This document shows positions 1-13,040 of a stretch of DNA of 64,000 nt, piece by piece (position 1 is the first letter of the stretch; each line of letters opens with the position of its first letter). The DNA lies in contig CALYLX010000126.1 in NCBI GenBank assembly GCA_944990035.1, positions 1,054,001-1,118,000 on the forward strand. Reading direction: 5' to 3'. This DNA is from Clitopilus passeckerianus. Lineage: Eukaryota; Basidiomycota; Agaricomycetes; Agaricales; Entolomataceae. The notes below the pieces were generated by a model. The model was not told the DNA's origin, searched no databases, and worked only from the letters and a program-made list of their open reading frames with translations. The position numbers were made by a program, and so were the translations under genes.

Positions 1-2543
1 GGAGAGCTCCAAGAGCTTGCTACCGGCGCCATTTCTTGTTTACATGCGTTCGTACGCCTCCTCGACTCGTCTCGCACTATCGACCTGGCGGCAGCGGTCA
101 TTGCGAACACCAACTTGCAGGATGAAAAACATGTCACTGGGCTGATAGGATCAGTCTTCGTTGATGTGTTTCTGAATCTCTTCTGTAGCTTGCGGGACTG
201 GACCGTCCTACCTTTCTTGACACTCAAGCATCTTCTGGAGGGGCTGTGCATAACCATCAACAAGCATGACTTTGACGGCAGAGCTCTGAGGCATCTCCAG
301 CAACCCTCCGCCGGGCGGTCTCAAAGTCAATCGAGCTTCTTTCTGAGGAGATTAATCAGGAGTTGCGCCAAATCATTATGTCTGCCATGCGGACGTTTGT
401 GCAGCGATGGAGCGGTTTCATGGGATCAATACTCTAGTAAGCGATTGCATGATCCCACAGAGACTACGATTCTAACAAGTATTGTAGCACCTCTATAGAA
501 GCCGCTGCTCAGGTCATAGCTTCACAAGGCAGCGATGGCTCTGATATGGTTGTAGCTCAAGCAACGTCCTATCTACAAGAAGTCTTCTCAATGTCAGCAC
601 AAACCCTTGACTTCGAGATTGGACAATTGCCAACTGACATGTCTAAAATCTAGGTATGCACAAAATGGCATCTTTTCAAATTTATTCAAGGTAAGCCGCC
701 GATTTTCTATCGTTGAATGGATGTCCTGATTCATTTACTGGCAGCGTTCTCTTGATCGCGACTTTTTCTGGGTGCTTGGGGAGGTCTTGAGCAATCAAAC
801 TGGAAAGGTTGCAGAAATACATGAAGCCCTACTAAGGGATGTTCTTGGCCGTGTAGTCGAGAACGACCAGGCCGAGGCACAGATCATGCTGAAGCACTTC
901 CAAAGCTTTGTCGAGAGGGCGCCCAACATCGAGATGAGCGCTTCCCTCGCAAATTGTACGCCAACTTTCAAGGACCCATGCCACGTTCTTGCTTATATTT
1001 CTTAGATATTTCCCATCAGCTGTTGCAGCTGAGTAGGCGATCTATTGAGTGGGAAATTACCACTGCGGACTGCAACCCCATCCTAGAAATTCTAGCAACA
1101 ATGATCAAGCGTAACAAGAATGTCGCAAGAGTGAGCAGCCTAGCATCAGCGATAGATCTAATTTAACTGGTCCCTTCTCAGAATTTCCTTCCTTCCTCTG
1201 AGACAATCCTCCGTATTCTGATACACAGGTCTCATCTCAAGAAGGAAAGTCTGGTGCATTTACTCAAAGAAGCGCCTATATTGCCGAGGCCGTCCTCTGA
1301 CTCGTCCTCTCAACAATCCGCAACCAGTCTACTCCAGCTTCTGGCAGAGATACTACTGGATGCACTTCGCCTCAAATCACGAGTGCCTTCGCCCACAATG
1401 ACCGCAATGATCGAGGTAAGCTTTATTATTCATAGCTTTGGAATCCATTGATCAGGAACTCCTCAGGCTTTGTGCGATGGAGATCTCCGTCCGGGAACAG
1501 GAAAACCGGCGACTAGATCTCCAGACATGCTAGAAGCTGGGGTGCATTATATCCAGGCCAGCAACTGGTTCAGCGCGAGCACAGCCGACGATTTCGCGGC
1601 TGCATTCGCCATCTCGAAGGAGGTGTGCTCAGTTTTGCTCAAGGATCCCAGAGAAATCGTGATCCTGTTTGATCGTTGTGCAGAGGTTTGGATCATTACT
1701 TTGTGACATCCCGTCTCTGAACAACTGTCTTTAGAGGCTTCCACAGAGCAGGACCACCGTGCGCGCCTGGAACACGCTAATTATGGCAGCGCTTTCGGGT
1801 ATTCACCCACAACAACATCTCGCCTCACTGCTAACCCAGTTGTCCACCTTTTCAAGCGTCCATCATAGAGGTATGCAGGCCTATCTCCTAGGGCAAGGTT
1901 GGGGAGCTCCAGATGTCTCTCTGGTGGATCTCAACCATGGTTACATTGCGATTAAACTTTGGGTGTTATTGGCCTTGAAATCTTCAATGGGCGATAACGA
2001 TGAGGAGGTTAGGATTCTGGCTGTTTGGAATGAACTGTGGCCCCCGTTCGAAAATCTGATTAGGGTCCTGGAGTCTCAATCACAGATGGACCAAAATATG
2101 GTAAACTTCGCTACTCCATCATTGACTGAGTTTTAACTGAACCCTACAGACATTTACCACACTCTTAGTCTCTTCGATAGCGGATCTGTTCATCTTCCTC
2201 CGCGGTCTGAATACGCCGATTGGCCTCAATGCCTCGTATCAGATTGCGGTCCTCAACAGGTTGCAGAACCTTGGTGTAGAAACTACAACGGCAAAGGTGA
2301 GATCCATCCATGTCGGATTCGTTTCATTTGCACGGGTATTGAACGTTCGAATTAGCTGAATCGAGCCTTTAAATACATGTCCGACCTCCCCCTGAAACGT
2401 CTGAAGATGTATTGATGGATCAGATTGCAAAGGATATCATAGCAGCTGAAAGGCTGAGGTTGTTGGAGAGCAAGGTTCAAGCCACCGAAAGACGAATTCC
2501 TGAGCGGCAAAGGCGGGAGTATCGGGTAACAAGCTCTTCATAG
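1..2543 (+). CDS. Unrecognised large helical-repeat protein, C-terminal part (5' end outside window)
   Basis: I do not recognise this protein. The reading frame is already open at base 1, so the start lies upstream. At least seven short GT-AG introns separate leucine-rich, helix-forming segments, such as 'LRQIIMSAMRTFVQRW', 'FSNLFKRSLDRDFFWVLGEV' and 'TLIMAALSGIHPQQHL', which read like HEAT/ARM-type solenoid repeats. One intron (about 591-652) joins QEVFSM to YAQNGIF. The last segment is charged and probably coiled coil (AERLRLLESKVQATERRIPE) and stops at 2541-2543. To reach it the frame must change near a run of five C at 2388-2392; otherwise the protein ends at a TGA at 2412. There is no signal peptide or transmembrane segment in the visible part. 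A karyopherin-like or other solenoid scaffold is possible, but no diagnostic motif is visible. Confidence 0.6.
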
Positions 2544-2611
2544 CCTGGAATCTGTCCGGGAAGAATAGTATATGAGAGTATAGATAAATATGATGTTGAA
2601 TAATAATATGG

Positions 2612-2984
2612 TTACGCCGTCCTCGCGCGTGCTTTTTGAGCCTTCTTCCTGTTCTCCTTGACAATGGTGCTGCCAATGAAAGAGCCTATGGCAGTCAAAC
2701 CGACTACAAGAATGAAAGCTGGGATCCGAACTGCCCATTCTCTTGGAGGAAAGTATCCGTGGATTGAGCTTGAGGAATCAAGGAAAGGCTACAAGTAGGA
2801 TTCTTTAGTAGTAACCCTGAGCTAAGCGTAAGAACACGTACGAGGATCATTGCCCAAGTGGTATAATATGTGAAAACGACTGAAGCTGTCAGCAGCATTC
2901 CACCACCGAGAATTTTATCACTTGCTCCCTGCAGGAAAGTTTCAGCAGCTAGCCAATGGCCCAGTAGATTTCGGTACTCACCAT
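2612..2984 (-). CDS. DPM2: Dolichol-phosphate mannosyltransferase regulatory subunit Dpm2
   Basis: Small ER membrane protein that stabilises and regulates dolichol-phosphate-mannose synthase, donor for N-glycan, O-mannosyl and GPI assembly. Three exons splice to 88 aa, against about 84 in human DPM2. The first coding exon is only the ATG (2982-2984), followed at once by a GTGAGT donor. Exon 2 (2928-2842) encodes GGGMLLTASVVFTYYTTWAM and exon 3 (2788-2612) encodes the second membrane helix and a basic tail ending in KKAQKARARTA. The family motif FTYYT..W, the two-helix layout and the lysine-rich end match DPM2. An internal Met at exon 2 could start a slightly shorter form. It lies head to head with TRS120, 94 bp apart. 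Confidence 0.9.
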
Positions 2985-3078
2985 CTCGATTTTGTTGGTC
3001 GACGTGGTCAGTGTGTAAGATGCAAATACGCGGCTGATCGCTGCCCCAATTGGCAACCGACAGGACTCTCTCTCATTT

Positions 3079-6000
3079 ATGGACGCCCATGCATTTGCAT
3101 CGTTGGCTCATCTGCGCCTGCTTTTAATCCCTGTGGGTGATATTGCCCCATCCACTTTCGAAAGCTATGCCTCCGAGATCCGTTCTTTTGAATCTTTGAA
3201 GCTTAGTGACATCCCAAACGGCCACAAGGATGATCGAGGTAGGTTGTCAGATTCTTCCGGAAACAACAATGGCTTGACTGTCAAAACAGCCAGATTTATG
3301 CCCAATCCCATGTCTACGGGCCATTTGCTATTGACATTTCCAACTCACCCCCCTCCCCGCTCACAACTTCCACTGTCGTTAATCCGGCCAGCTCATTTCC
3401 CTGTGGCTGTAATCGGCATAGCTACCTGTTCAAAGAAGGAAGATTCATTGTCGTCCATATATGCCCAATTTAAGTCCTCTCTCCTCGATATCTTCCCAGC
3501 GGAGGGGATGTTCCCGCTCGCCAAGAACTGTTTCGTATTTGAGGAAACGGATGATACCCATACTGCCCAAGGCGAGAAGTTACCAGGACTGGTTACTATA
3601 CCACATATGATGGGCAATAAGAAACTCTATTGGGACCTTGTTGGCCGACCTGTGCTCGCAAGTGTTGGGGGAATTTGGTGTTCTGGTCTGCATTCACATT
3701 TGTGTGAGTTAGGTCTGCGCTCACGGCCATGTGAAGGTACAGGCTTTGGAAAGCCCACTGGGCAACGAATACCTAAACTCAACGGCCTTCCCTCTTGTCC
3801 CGCCGCTAGCAGAGATCCCCTCACCGTTGAATGGTCTCCAGAGGGATGTACCACCAGCTATCTCCTCTCACAACAGCCAACCGGATGTCGGGCGACAAAG
3901 CTTCAGTCTATCTGCGCCCCCAACCGTCAAACGAACTGCATCTGCAGGTCCTTCACTTCAACAAGTCAAGAACCCGGACAAGCCGCCTCGAAAACGCCTC
4001 AGTACAATCGGAGCATCATCATCCCATGGTAGGCTCTTCAAAATGCTAGGTGACCTCTTTCTACTGGCCGGAAGGCTGGAAGATGCAATGGTGTGGTGGG
4101 TTATTGCTGTTTTGGGGTAGTCAGGCTTCATCTAAAGGTTAGCAGGTATTCGGAGGCCTTTCTTCTCCTGAAATCCTCCCAAGATTTCACATGGTACGCA
4201 GCTGTCTTAGAAGGGATGGCCTCTGTCAACATCGTAGAGGCTTGGACAGCAGGTAACAGTGCAGTCAGTTGACTCAGATCTTTCACCGCTTCCACATCTC
4301 TGACTATTTTCCGAAGGAGGATAGCACGAATGCAACCAAGGAACCATGGGCGGACATTGCTGAAAAGATGTCCCAAGCCACAGTACTGCATCAAAGGGCG
4401 CCGACTTCAGATAGCGAGCCAAACTATTCCCTGCTTTCGTACCTTTATTGTTGTTGTGTGCTCAGGCATGCATCCATGCTTTTTGCAATATGGTCGGCAA
4501 AGGGATGGGGTGCACTCGCTTTCTCGACCATGCTGCAGTCCAGCATAATTCCTCAGCCACCACCCACCCTCTCTCAAGGTGAAGCCATGACGTGGTCGCA
4601 ACTCGAGCGCCTCAGCTCTTTTTCTGGGATCCAGAGGGCTTCTATTGCCAATATCCTCACCCAAGTTCACGGCCCGTGGCTACTTCACCTCGGTGCCAGG
4701 GAAAGGATAGGCATACTGGAGCTCGTATCGGGCATATACTCATGCCTGGGCTATAAACGAAAGGAGGCATATATTCTGCGAGAAGTACTCGGATGTGTCC
4801 TTGATTTGATGGTCTGTGGCAGGGAAGAAGATGGCTTGTCCAGGATATCGAACGCTCCTGGGACGGCAGGCCTTGGGATCAGTGGGCTCACCAACCAGAG
4901 CTGGAATGGTGTTGGTATACGGATGACCGAAAGCACCGAGGGCAATGAGAGCATACTCAGGCTGCTAAAATATGTTTGCAAAGTTCTTTCAATTGATTTG
5001 GAGGCGGTGAAGTTGGTAGAAGTCACGGATCCAAACGAGACAACCCTCGCCACCGCCGAGAGCTACGACGAAGAGATCCTTGCCCGAAGAAATCAGTTAT
5101 TTGGGTGGCCAGAGCTCCAAATCGGTGTTGTACGGGAGGCGGTTGCAGTGGCAGAGGCTCTGCCAGGTGGGTTGATACGTTTAATGGATTTACACACCTC
5201 TAACCTTCGTTAGATTTCCCCGCCGTTGCTCAGTTCGCGTTATCTGCCCTGAAAACACTACAGAACATTTTCCCGCCTGGGGACCAGTACCATCTGTATT
5301 CAACCTCTGCTCGAGCTCTTGCAACCGCAAAACGGAGGGGTGATAGCAATTATGTCGAGTACTGGTCTGGTAGACCTGTCGTCAGCATAACAATGGCATT
5401 GTATGTCTCCCTCCATCTATACGCTAAATCGGCTAAAAGAGATCAGGGCTCCAGCAACAAGGCTCACTGTGGAGAAAACGGCAGCCGATCTCAGGCAGCA
5501 AGCGAACATTTTGACTGGAGGTACAGACCCCTTTTTGTATAACCCACGAAAAGCAGTTGCACAGGTAAGAGAGCCATTATGCTGGGACCTCTTAACCGCG
5601 TAACAATGTTGCCAGGGCAAGTCATTGATTGTACAAAACGAGTTACTCGAGTTTGTGGTGGTTCTGCAGAATCCCTACATATTTGACTTGGAACTTCAGT
5701 CCCTAAAATTGAGGTGCGTATGACCGAAAACACCCCTATGGGCTCCGCTTACATGTGCCTTGCGATAGTACTTCCGGCGTAGAATTCGAGACGGCACCTA
5801 TCCGTTTACTCGTCCCTGCGGGCACACTTCACGAGGTTGTGCTTTCCGGAAAGGCTGTCGAGGCTGGTACTCTCACCATCCGGGGCTGCCATGTGCAGGC
5901 AGTCAATGGCGCGCCGCGCGAGTTTTTGTTGCCTTTGTTCACGGACGACGAAGAGGAGAGGATATCAAGAAGGAAAGGCTCCATTGCCTGCGAAGTCGGC

Positions 6001-7696
6001 CGGTTCAAGTATACTGGCATTGACATGTTTTTAAGCGGCCAGTATAAACAACAACCAGTTTCAAAACGCGGCTCTGGCCAACCAATTCGGTTCCTGGAGT
6101 GCAAGGTCATTCCAGAACAACCTCTCCTTCGAGTTCGTCGGACATCTGTCAGTCACGGAGCACTGATGTTGTACAATGGGGAGGAAACAAATATATGGAT
6201 TACCCTTGAGAATGTATCCCCTCTCGCCATCAAGTTCTTACGCCTTGTATTCGACGACAACACTATCGGCCCTGCCCAACAAGCACTCGCAGAAGGAGAT
6301 GTCGGTGTTCGACACATACGAAACCGAATACGGCCTAACCCAACGGCCAGTCTTCGCCTGGAATGAGGAGTCGAGACCCATAGATCCTGGTCAGAAACTG
6401 ACCATTGACATCACATGCAAAGGGAAGGTTGGATGGTAAGTGCTTTGATGATCAACTTGACTTTAATCTAATTCAGCTTCTAGTCAAAACGGGACTATCC
6501 ACTTCCTATACTCGCTTACCGACCCAGAAAATGCCGGAGATACTAGTGTTTTCCACACTCGACAGCTGTCTTATCAGGTCATGATTACCGTCTATCACAT
6601 GCTGGAGTGTCATTCAATGGATATTCTCCCATTCCCTCGGTACACTGCTGAGACCTTTCTACAATCCGATCTTTCTAGTTCGCATACTGGTTCGTGGTTT
6701 GGGGAGGAGGATGGTACTTGGTGCTTGTTTTCTATAGAAGTCCGCAACACATACGGTCTTCCCTTTGATGTCGCCTTCGAACGCGTTCAAGATGGTAGAA
6801 TCCCTTCTTTGGCTCATAAACCACCTGTTGACCCGGAATTACAGGCGTTGCACCAGCGGAGGTTACTGCAGTTGTTCCGCCGGGATCCATGACCAGGTAT
6901 GCTCAAGTGAATCCTGGAGTGTACTAATTCTAACGCCTGGGAAGACTTGTCATTCCTCTCAAAAAGCTGACATTGTCCGAAGAAGAACTCTCCCAAGACA
7001 TTCCAACCCTATCCGACCGACAATTTGTCGTCCAGAAAGTCAAGTTGTCCAAGGAGGAGGCACGAACCCAACGGGAACTTTTCTGGTACCGTGAACATTT
7101 ACTAAAATCCATTCGCGGACGGTGGCGAGAGGTGAGTTGTTTGCATATTCTTAGTAGCGTGTCTCATTGTCAATCCTAGACCGGGGGAATACGTTCTGGA
7201 GAGTTGTCATTGAGGCAACAACGTTTGACGCAGTCAATGCTGGAAACCTTCAAACAAGAGAACATCCGTGTGGAGATGACTCTAGTAACCTACGAGGGAG
7301 CTCAATCAGAGGACCTCTTAGTTCAAGAGGACGATGGAAAATTCTACCCTCGGGTTGATGAATTCTTGTATCTGAGAATACGTCTCACAAACCTCTCACG
7401 TATGTTAACCTGGCCTCCTTTGTAGAATAGCTGCTGACGCAAACTCAACAGCAACCTGTCAAGTGCTCATGATGAACGTGAAAATCACACCAGCGGAGCA
7501 TGTCATTCATGAAGGAGCATTGACTGAACTACCAGTCGGTCGCTTGGTCAGTGGAGAGTCCAAAGATATCGACATCGGGATATGTTTCCTCGCATTTGGG
7601 CGCTTTGACATGACTGCAGAAATCAAATCTCTCGGAACTGCTGCGAGGACAGGGGATGGGCATTTGTCCGCAGTGGTACGAGAGAAGCACGGTTAA
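3079..7696 (+). CDS. TRS120: TRAPP II subunit Trs120 / TRAPPC9
   Basis: Core TRAPP II tethering-complex subunit, acting with the Rab-GEF for Ypt31/Rab11 at the late Golgi. The ATG at 3079 begins MDAHAFASLAHLRLLLIPVG, the typical start of Trs120/TRAPPC9. Following segments fit the family's N-terminal domain (FPLAKNCFVFEE, GNKKLY, TLLADLCSQVLGEFG) and the beta-rich C-terminal half (HMLECHSMDILPFPRYT, FRLTNLS-type strands, FDMTAEIKSLG). About nine short introns give a protein of roughly 1,250 aa ending at 7696. An early intron is probably 3238-3292. Near 3631 the frame must jump between NKKLY and GTLLADLC with no usable intron (one extra or two missing bases). The 3' end converges on VPS55. Confidence 0.88.
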
Positions 7697-7863
7697 AATT
7701 GGGGATCGGGAGAAAGTTCAATAATTTGGTAGAGGGTAGAATACGTTGACCTCGGCACGATTCATCTTCAGGTCATGAACATCGCGAGCATGGTTGACGG
7801 TGTTTGAATATTACTAGATACTGAAGGCAAAGTTGTACACAGTTGGTGATACAGAGTTAGTGA

Positions 7864-8408
7864 TTAATCGTACTCGGAAGATTCCTGGCTGAAAGCAGCG
7901 GAATATGCCATGATTGTTCCATAAACCAAACTATTGTAGTGGGTCAGCATGCGATCATTGAATGACTGGCCAGCGACGTACCCTCCACCGACAATCGACA
8001 TAACGCATGCGTTGGGATGAATAACTCCAGAGTGGGCCAACACAATCGGCATAGCGAATCCAGAAACGACAATGGTTGAAGTTATGAAGCGACCGAGATC
8101 AATAGCGCTGGAGCCCTCTCCATACTCATCAGAGCCGCAGTGCGAGAACAGAGCATTAGGGAGGGGCGCGACGACGAAGGTGAGTGCTATGTACTCGTTT
8201 GGTTTTTCTCGTTTAACAAACGAACCGCTGTGGACGCACCGACAAGAAGAGGTAACCAGTTATGCCACAGAGCACAGGACAATATTATCATCAAGAACCC
8301 AACCGCCAAAACGAATGAGAGCAGAATAACGGCTGTAAAACAAATACTCCATCAAGACCACAAAGCCACTCCAGAGTTAATTAACATACTGCGAAGACCT
8401 GCAGCCAT
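7864..8408 (-). CDS. VPS55: Vps55 (LEPROT family) endosomal membrane protein
   Basis: Four-helix membrane protein of the late endosome that works with Vps68 in sorting to the vacuole; the animal homologues are LEPROT/OB-RGRP. Splicing three short introns gives a 127-aa protein, close to the family's usual 130 or so. Visible hallmarks are LAVGFLMIILSCALWHNWLP in helix 1, the VVAPLPNALFSHCG loop, an SGFAMPIVLAHSGVI helix, and GGGLVYGTIMAYSAAF at the end. The first exon (8408-8390) is 19 nt. The last intron hides in a frame that would otherwise read through GGGYVAGQ; splicing it restores the family sequence GGGLVYGT. Stop at 7864-7866. Confidence 0.92.
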
Positions 8409-8635
8409 GGTGGTATATCAAGGTTGCGCAAATCCGAGCAGAGTTAGGTGTTCGAGCCGTCGCAGTCGTCAGTAGAGGAGTGTTGATGTTTACGTCAGCA
8501 GCACTGCTTAACGGACATTCACAACAGCGCTCAAGCTATAATTTCGCAATGGAACAACTCATGAATTATGTGCAAGATTACGGTCTAAATAGCGGTTATA
8601 AATACAGAAAACTAGGAAGGCAACTGATTGTCCGT

Positions 8636-11600
8636 TCATCGAGCTCTCGAATATGACATGCGGCTGCTGTAGGTATTTCTGGCGTCTGTCAAGGTTCCCA
8701 TACCGCTAGTTGTCCGCCTTTGAATTCTGGTTTTTGGGGCAGGCATCTTGAGCTCCGCGGTCGCTGCAGGTGGTGCTACAGGAGCAGGGGCCTGAGAAGC
8801 TCCCGTTGACAACGGTTCTTCGATTGGTAAATTCTCCGGCTCTAAAGTCGCAGTGTCGGTTGGGGATGGGAGTTCCTCTGAGGTCAATAGGTCATCCGCA
8901 GTGGAAAACGCAGGGAAGACAGATTGCTCAAGAGTGTTGTGCGGCCCCTCTTCCACTGGCTCGTCTTTTGGTGGCTGGGGTGCATTCTGCGCTCTCCACT
9001 GCGCGAGAATGACTTCGTGCGGGCGTGTTAACTCCCACTCATCTTGATACACTCGAGTTTGTTTGCGCGGCGTCGTTCCAGTGATTTTATCTTGTTGCAA
9101 CCCCTCCTCGGCGATAGATTTCGACGCCTTTTGGATAGAGTTCAACTGGGATGTCGTTGCCGTGCGGTAAGCTCAGTCGCATCAAGCATGTCCGATGTCT
9201 GCAAAGACCATGAGTCGATAGCGAGCACATCAAAAGCAGAAGGCAAACCTCAGTTGTCACGTATTCCGATACCGACTCCATCGCTTGGCAGCTGCCCTCG
9301 ATGTCGTCCCTAAGTTGCCGATAGTATGTCATCACTTCAACTCCCATGGCGGTTGTGGCTTCGATACGAGCACGCTTGGCTCGACCATGTTCTGCCAAGG
9401 CTATAGTGGCTTGTTAGAGGGAGATGCCAGGATAATGATGTTCATGACAAACCTGAAGTGCAGTTTTCGTCTAACGTAGAAACATGTTCCTCGAGCTCTG
9501 ACTGATACGACGTCAGTGATCCTGCAATATTGACACGAATCGTATTCGCTGCTTCATTGAGCTCCTCTCGCGAATGGTCCAGTTTCTACGGCAAACACAT
9601 CTCAGTTATCATAGGCTATTGGGGCTGAATACCACTAACCTTGAGTGCCCCATCTCTCATGCGCTTATTCTCTAGCCTTCGTTGCTGCAAGCCGTCCTGG
9701 ACTTGAGTAGCGTAGCTATCCATGTCCTCCATCATCTCGTTGTGCTTCTTCTTGAAGGAAGTAACTTCGGATTCACCGGTAGCAATATCTGACTGTACGC
9801 TTGATAGGGCTTCCCGCAAGCTTCGGTCCCTTTCAGCAGTGAAATCTCCCAACAGGGAAGACACCCGGGAGAGTAGTTCATCCTTCGCCCTCACCGCCTT
9901 CACCTTCTCGCTTTCCACCATCTTGAGAAGTGTCGAGTTTTGCTTCTTAAGCCTAGCGAGCTCGTTTTGAGCGGCCTCCTGAGCGAGAACATCTGCCTGC
10001 CGAATCATCTCCTTCTGCGATTCCGTCTGCTCAACGACCTCCTGCACGATGCTTTCAACCAACGAAGCAAGGTTCTTGATGACTTGCTCTGTAGCCATGA
10101 GGGCGCCTGTTCCAGCAGCCTCCACGCCTTTACCGGTGGCTTCGCAGGTCTCATGCAAGATGAGAGACCACTCATTGAAGCGCGTCAAGAATATCTCTCG
10201 AGTGTCTGCTGCCAAATTCCGCAGTGTCTGGAGGGCGTCATTCTCTGACGCATCTTTGCCTTGAATTAGCTCTAGGTTGGACTGAACCTGCGTTAATTGC
10301 TCCTCGATCTTGTTTCCGTTAGCCGACCAAACGCCAAGTTCCTTTTGGTGGACAGCCTGGGCTTCTTCCTGCAGTTTGCCCAAACTGTCGGTCATGGAGG
10401 AAATGAAGTCATCCAAGAGGCGGCTAACGCCTTGGCGGGCCGTGCCAATAACCTTCTGTTGCTTGGACACAGCGTCGGTATTCGATTTGAGAATTGCAGA
10501 CTTGCGATCTTGAACAAGGAATTAGCGACTATACACAAGGGAATGAATTCAACATACCAAGTTTCTCAAAGAGGTGCTTTAGGTCACGAGCAGTCTGTTC
10601 AGCTGCCTTCTTCAGGCCGCTGGCGACAACGTCCAAGGCAACTTCGGTGGCTTGATGAGCATCCTTCAGCACCGTCTCCTCCCGTAGAGCGGTCTGGGCT
10701 GTTGCCAGCTCGATTTCCTTCTCCGCCAGGACTTCTTGTGCATCCTGAAGCTGATCTCTTGTCTGCTTAAGCTCACCGTCCCTAATCTTCAATAGACCAA
10801 TGCTTTGCTCGAACTCGTCTTGCACGCCACGTAATTTGCTTTCTACGATCTCCACTTGCTTCTTTGCCTCTTCGAGTTCTGTGGCTTTGAGCTCCTGTTC
10901 GGCTACCATCTGGTTCCAGGTCTCCTCGGCGAAGAAGATCCCGTTCTTTTCTCGCGCCGCAAGGAGATCGGCCTTGAGTCGCTCGATTTCGGCCACGTAG
11001 TCCTTGAGAAGGGAATTGCGGGTTGTTCTTTGATTGAGTTCGGGTCTGTTGCGGATAGACTTGGCGCGAATGGCATAATCAAGCGTGGAAAGGGTCTCTT
11101 CCAGGTTTGAACGTGCTGGAGATATTGTGGCAACAATGCACGTCTTTGTGCGGCCACCGAGGGAGTCTTGTAGAAGACGGGTGAGTTTAGATTCCCTATT
11201 GTCAAGTCAGCTGCATTATTTCGGCGAAGATGAGAAGAAAGTTCACCGGTAAGGAACATGAGATGCTCGGTCAACAAGGGCGTTTATTACTCGGCCGAGA
11301 GTCAACAGGCTCTGGTTGATCATACCCGCTTCCCTAGCTCTCTTGTTCTCTGCTCCAGAGCGGCCAATATTTTCCGAACCGGCCAGGTCGACAAGGTTGA
11401 GCTTTCCAACTTTGATTAGATCCTCTCCAGCGTGAGCCTGCTCTTTCAGGTGGACGGTGATAGTGAAGATGGAGTGGGATCGACTGGAATGGTCGTTGAA
11501 TTTGGTGGCCGCGATTTGACGACGGAGACTGCCTTTTGTCAAGAGGTTGAGGGCACTCTGGCAGTCCTTGACCGGGGTCTCCTCAAGACCTTGAATAGTG

Positions 11601-12435
11601 ACACCTCGCTTGTTAGTATCGTCAAAAATCTTGAGTCCGTTATCGGATCCTTTGCCGTCTCTCCCCATAGGTTGAGTGGTGGCAGAGGGAGGTGCTAGGT
11701 CCTCCGCCAGAAGATCGCGAAGTTCCTCGTTGTATAGTTCGATGTAGGATATCCTGACGCTGTAGTCTGATTTGGAATTTTCGAGGGCGTGGAAGAGCCG
11801 AAATAGGACACGAGGGATCATGCCTGCGTTGACGGAGGGGTTTCCCATAGGGGTCAAGCTGAGATCGCCTTGCATGGTATAGCTAAGGGAGTTTAAACCA
11901 AGGCATTTCTAAAAGCATCCAAGAAAGCTCACGTTTTTCCTGTTCCCGTTTGACCATATGCGAACAGAGTACAATTGTAACCCATTAACACTTCATCCAG
12001 CATAGGGCCAACGACTTCATGATAGATCATAGCCTGGTCTGCTGTAGGACCGAAAGCCATGTCGAAAGAGTATGTGCGCGTAGGTGGGGCTGTGACGATT
12101 CCGAAGGTCGAAACTGGTGCAGAGGCTTCAATCTCGATGTCTCTGCCTTTGGCACCCTTCGTGGTAACAATCGTAGGTGAGTTCTCTTGAACCTCTCTTT
12201 CGGAGCGACCTCGACAACGAAGAACGACTTGAATATTCTTTTCTGTCTCGTCCTTGGAGGAATGTCTGCCAAAGTCTGTGTTTGCGGGTGCCGAAGGTTG
12301 AGAGGGCTGAGTAGAAGGGTTGGATGTAGCTCTGCCTGCGACAGAACGGGACCTTGCGGTTGTTTGAGTTGGAGCCCCAGCCGTTAATACATTCGTTGCG
12401 CGTGGTCCTCGCGATGCAGGACGCTTTGAGGCCAT
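8636..12435 (-). CDS. bimC: Kinesin-5 (BimC/Cin8/Cut7/Eg5) mitotic motor
   Basis: Plus-end-directed homotetrameric motor that slides antiparallel spindle microtubules apart. The start ATG at 12435 opens a serine/threonine-rich leader, then the N-terminal motor with [13 protein letters not shown]-loop GQTGTGKT, switch [11 protein letters not shown], switch [11 protein letters not shown] and HVPYRESKL. The neck and a long coiled-coil stalk follow ([20 protein letters not shown] onward). The tail carries a recognisable BimC box, [18 protein letters not shown], which in the family contains the Cdk1-phosphorylated threonine; the T in TPRK is present. Several introns interrupt it, for a total of roughly 1,150 aa, normal for the family. 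The gene is divergent from ELF1, with 161 bp between starts. Confidence 0.95.
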
Positions 12436-12596
12436 CGCTGGTAGGATGCTGAGTGCCGTTTGTGGGTGCGCGTATCAACCAACTCTCAACAAACGCGTCT
12501 GGCCACGTGATCGCTTCTCATTACAGAGCTTAGCTGGAGCGGCTTTTGGGCTGCAACTCCAGTGACCAGCATCCAAATTACTAGGCTCGAGTTGCA

Positions 12597-13040
12597 ATGG
12601 GAAAACGAAAGAAGTCGTCAAGAAAACCAGCGCCAGCTAGGATGAAGGTTCCTCTGGGTAGGCTCTAATATAAGAATGACCCAATTTTTGACTGACTGCG
12701 CCACCAGACACTGCATTTACTTGTATATTCTGCAACCATGATAAGTCTGTAACAGTACGACTCGACAAGAAGGAGGGTGTTGCACAACTGTTCTGCAGAG
12801 TATGCGACCAGCGATACCAGAGCAAAGTCCATCGTGAGTCGTCTGCCGTTTTAGTACAGGGCGTGATTTCACGGCCATTTTCCAGATTTGACAGAGGCTA
12901 TCGACATTTACTCAGAATGGATAGATGCAGCAGATGCAGCACAAAAAGAGGAACAAGGTGGACGTCGACCAGCCGCTTCATCCAGCAGTCGACCAGCCCC
13001 CGCTGCACCATCCTACGATAGCGACGATGACGACGACTAG
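12597..13040 (+). CDS. ELF1: Transcription elongation factor Elf1 (ELOF1 family)
   Basis: Small zinc-binding elongation factor that travels with RNA polymerase II and helps passage through nucleosomes and transcription-coupled repair. Two introns (about 12658-12708 and 12832-12886) give 112 aa. The N-terminus is the typical basic MGKRKKSSRK. Four zinc ligands form two CxxC pairs, at Cys26/29 (TCIFCN) and Cys50/53 (FCRVCD), followed by QRYQSKVHHLTEAIDIYSEW. The C-terminus is a short acidic tail ending in five aspartates, common in fungal Elf1. Stop at 13038-13040. Confidence 0.95.

Noticed and set aside
3590..3640. 33-nt GT-AG intron in TRS120
   Set aside because: Too short, divisible by three so it would not change frame, and it would delete conserved residues.
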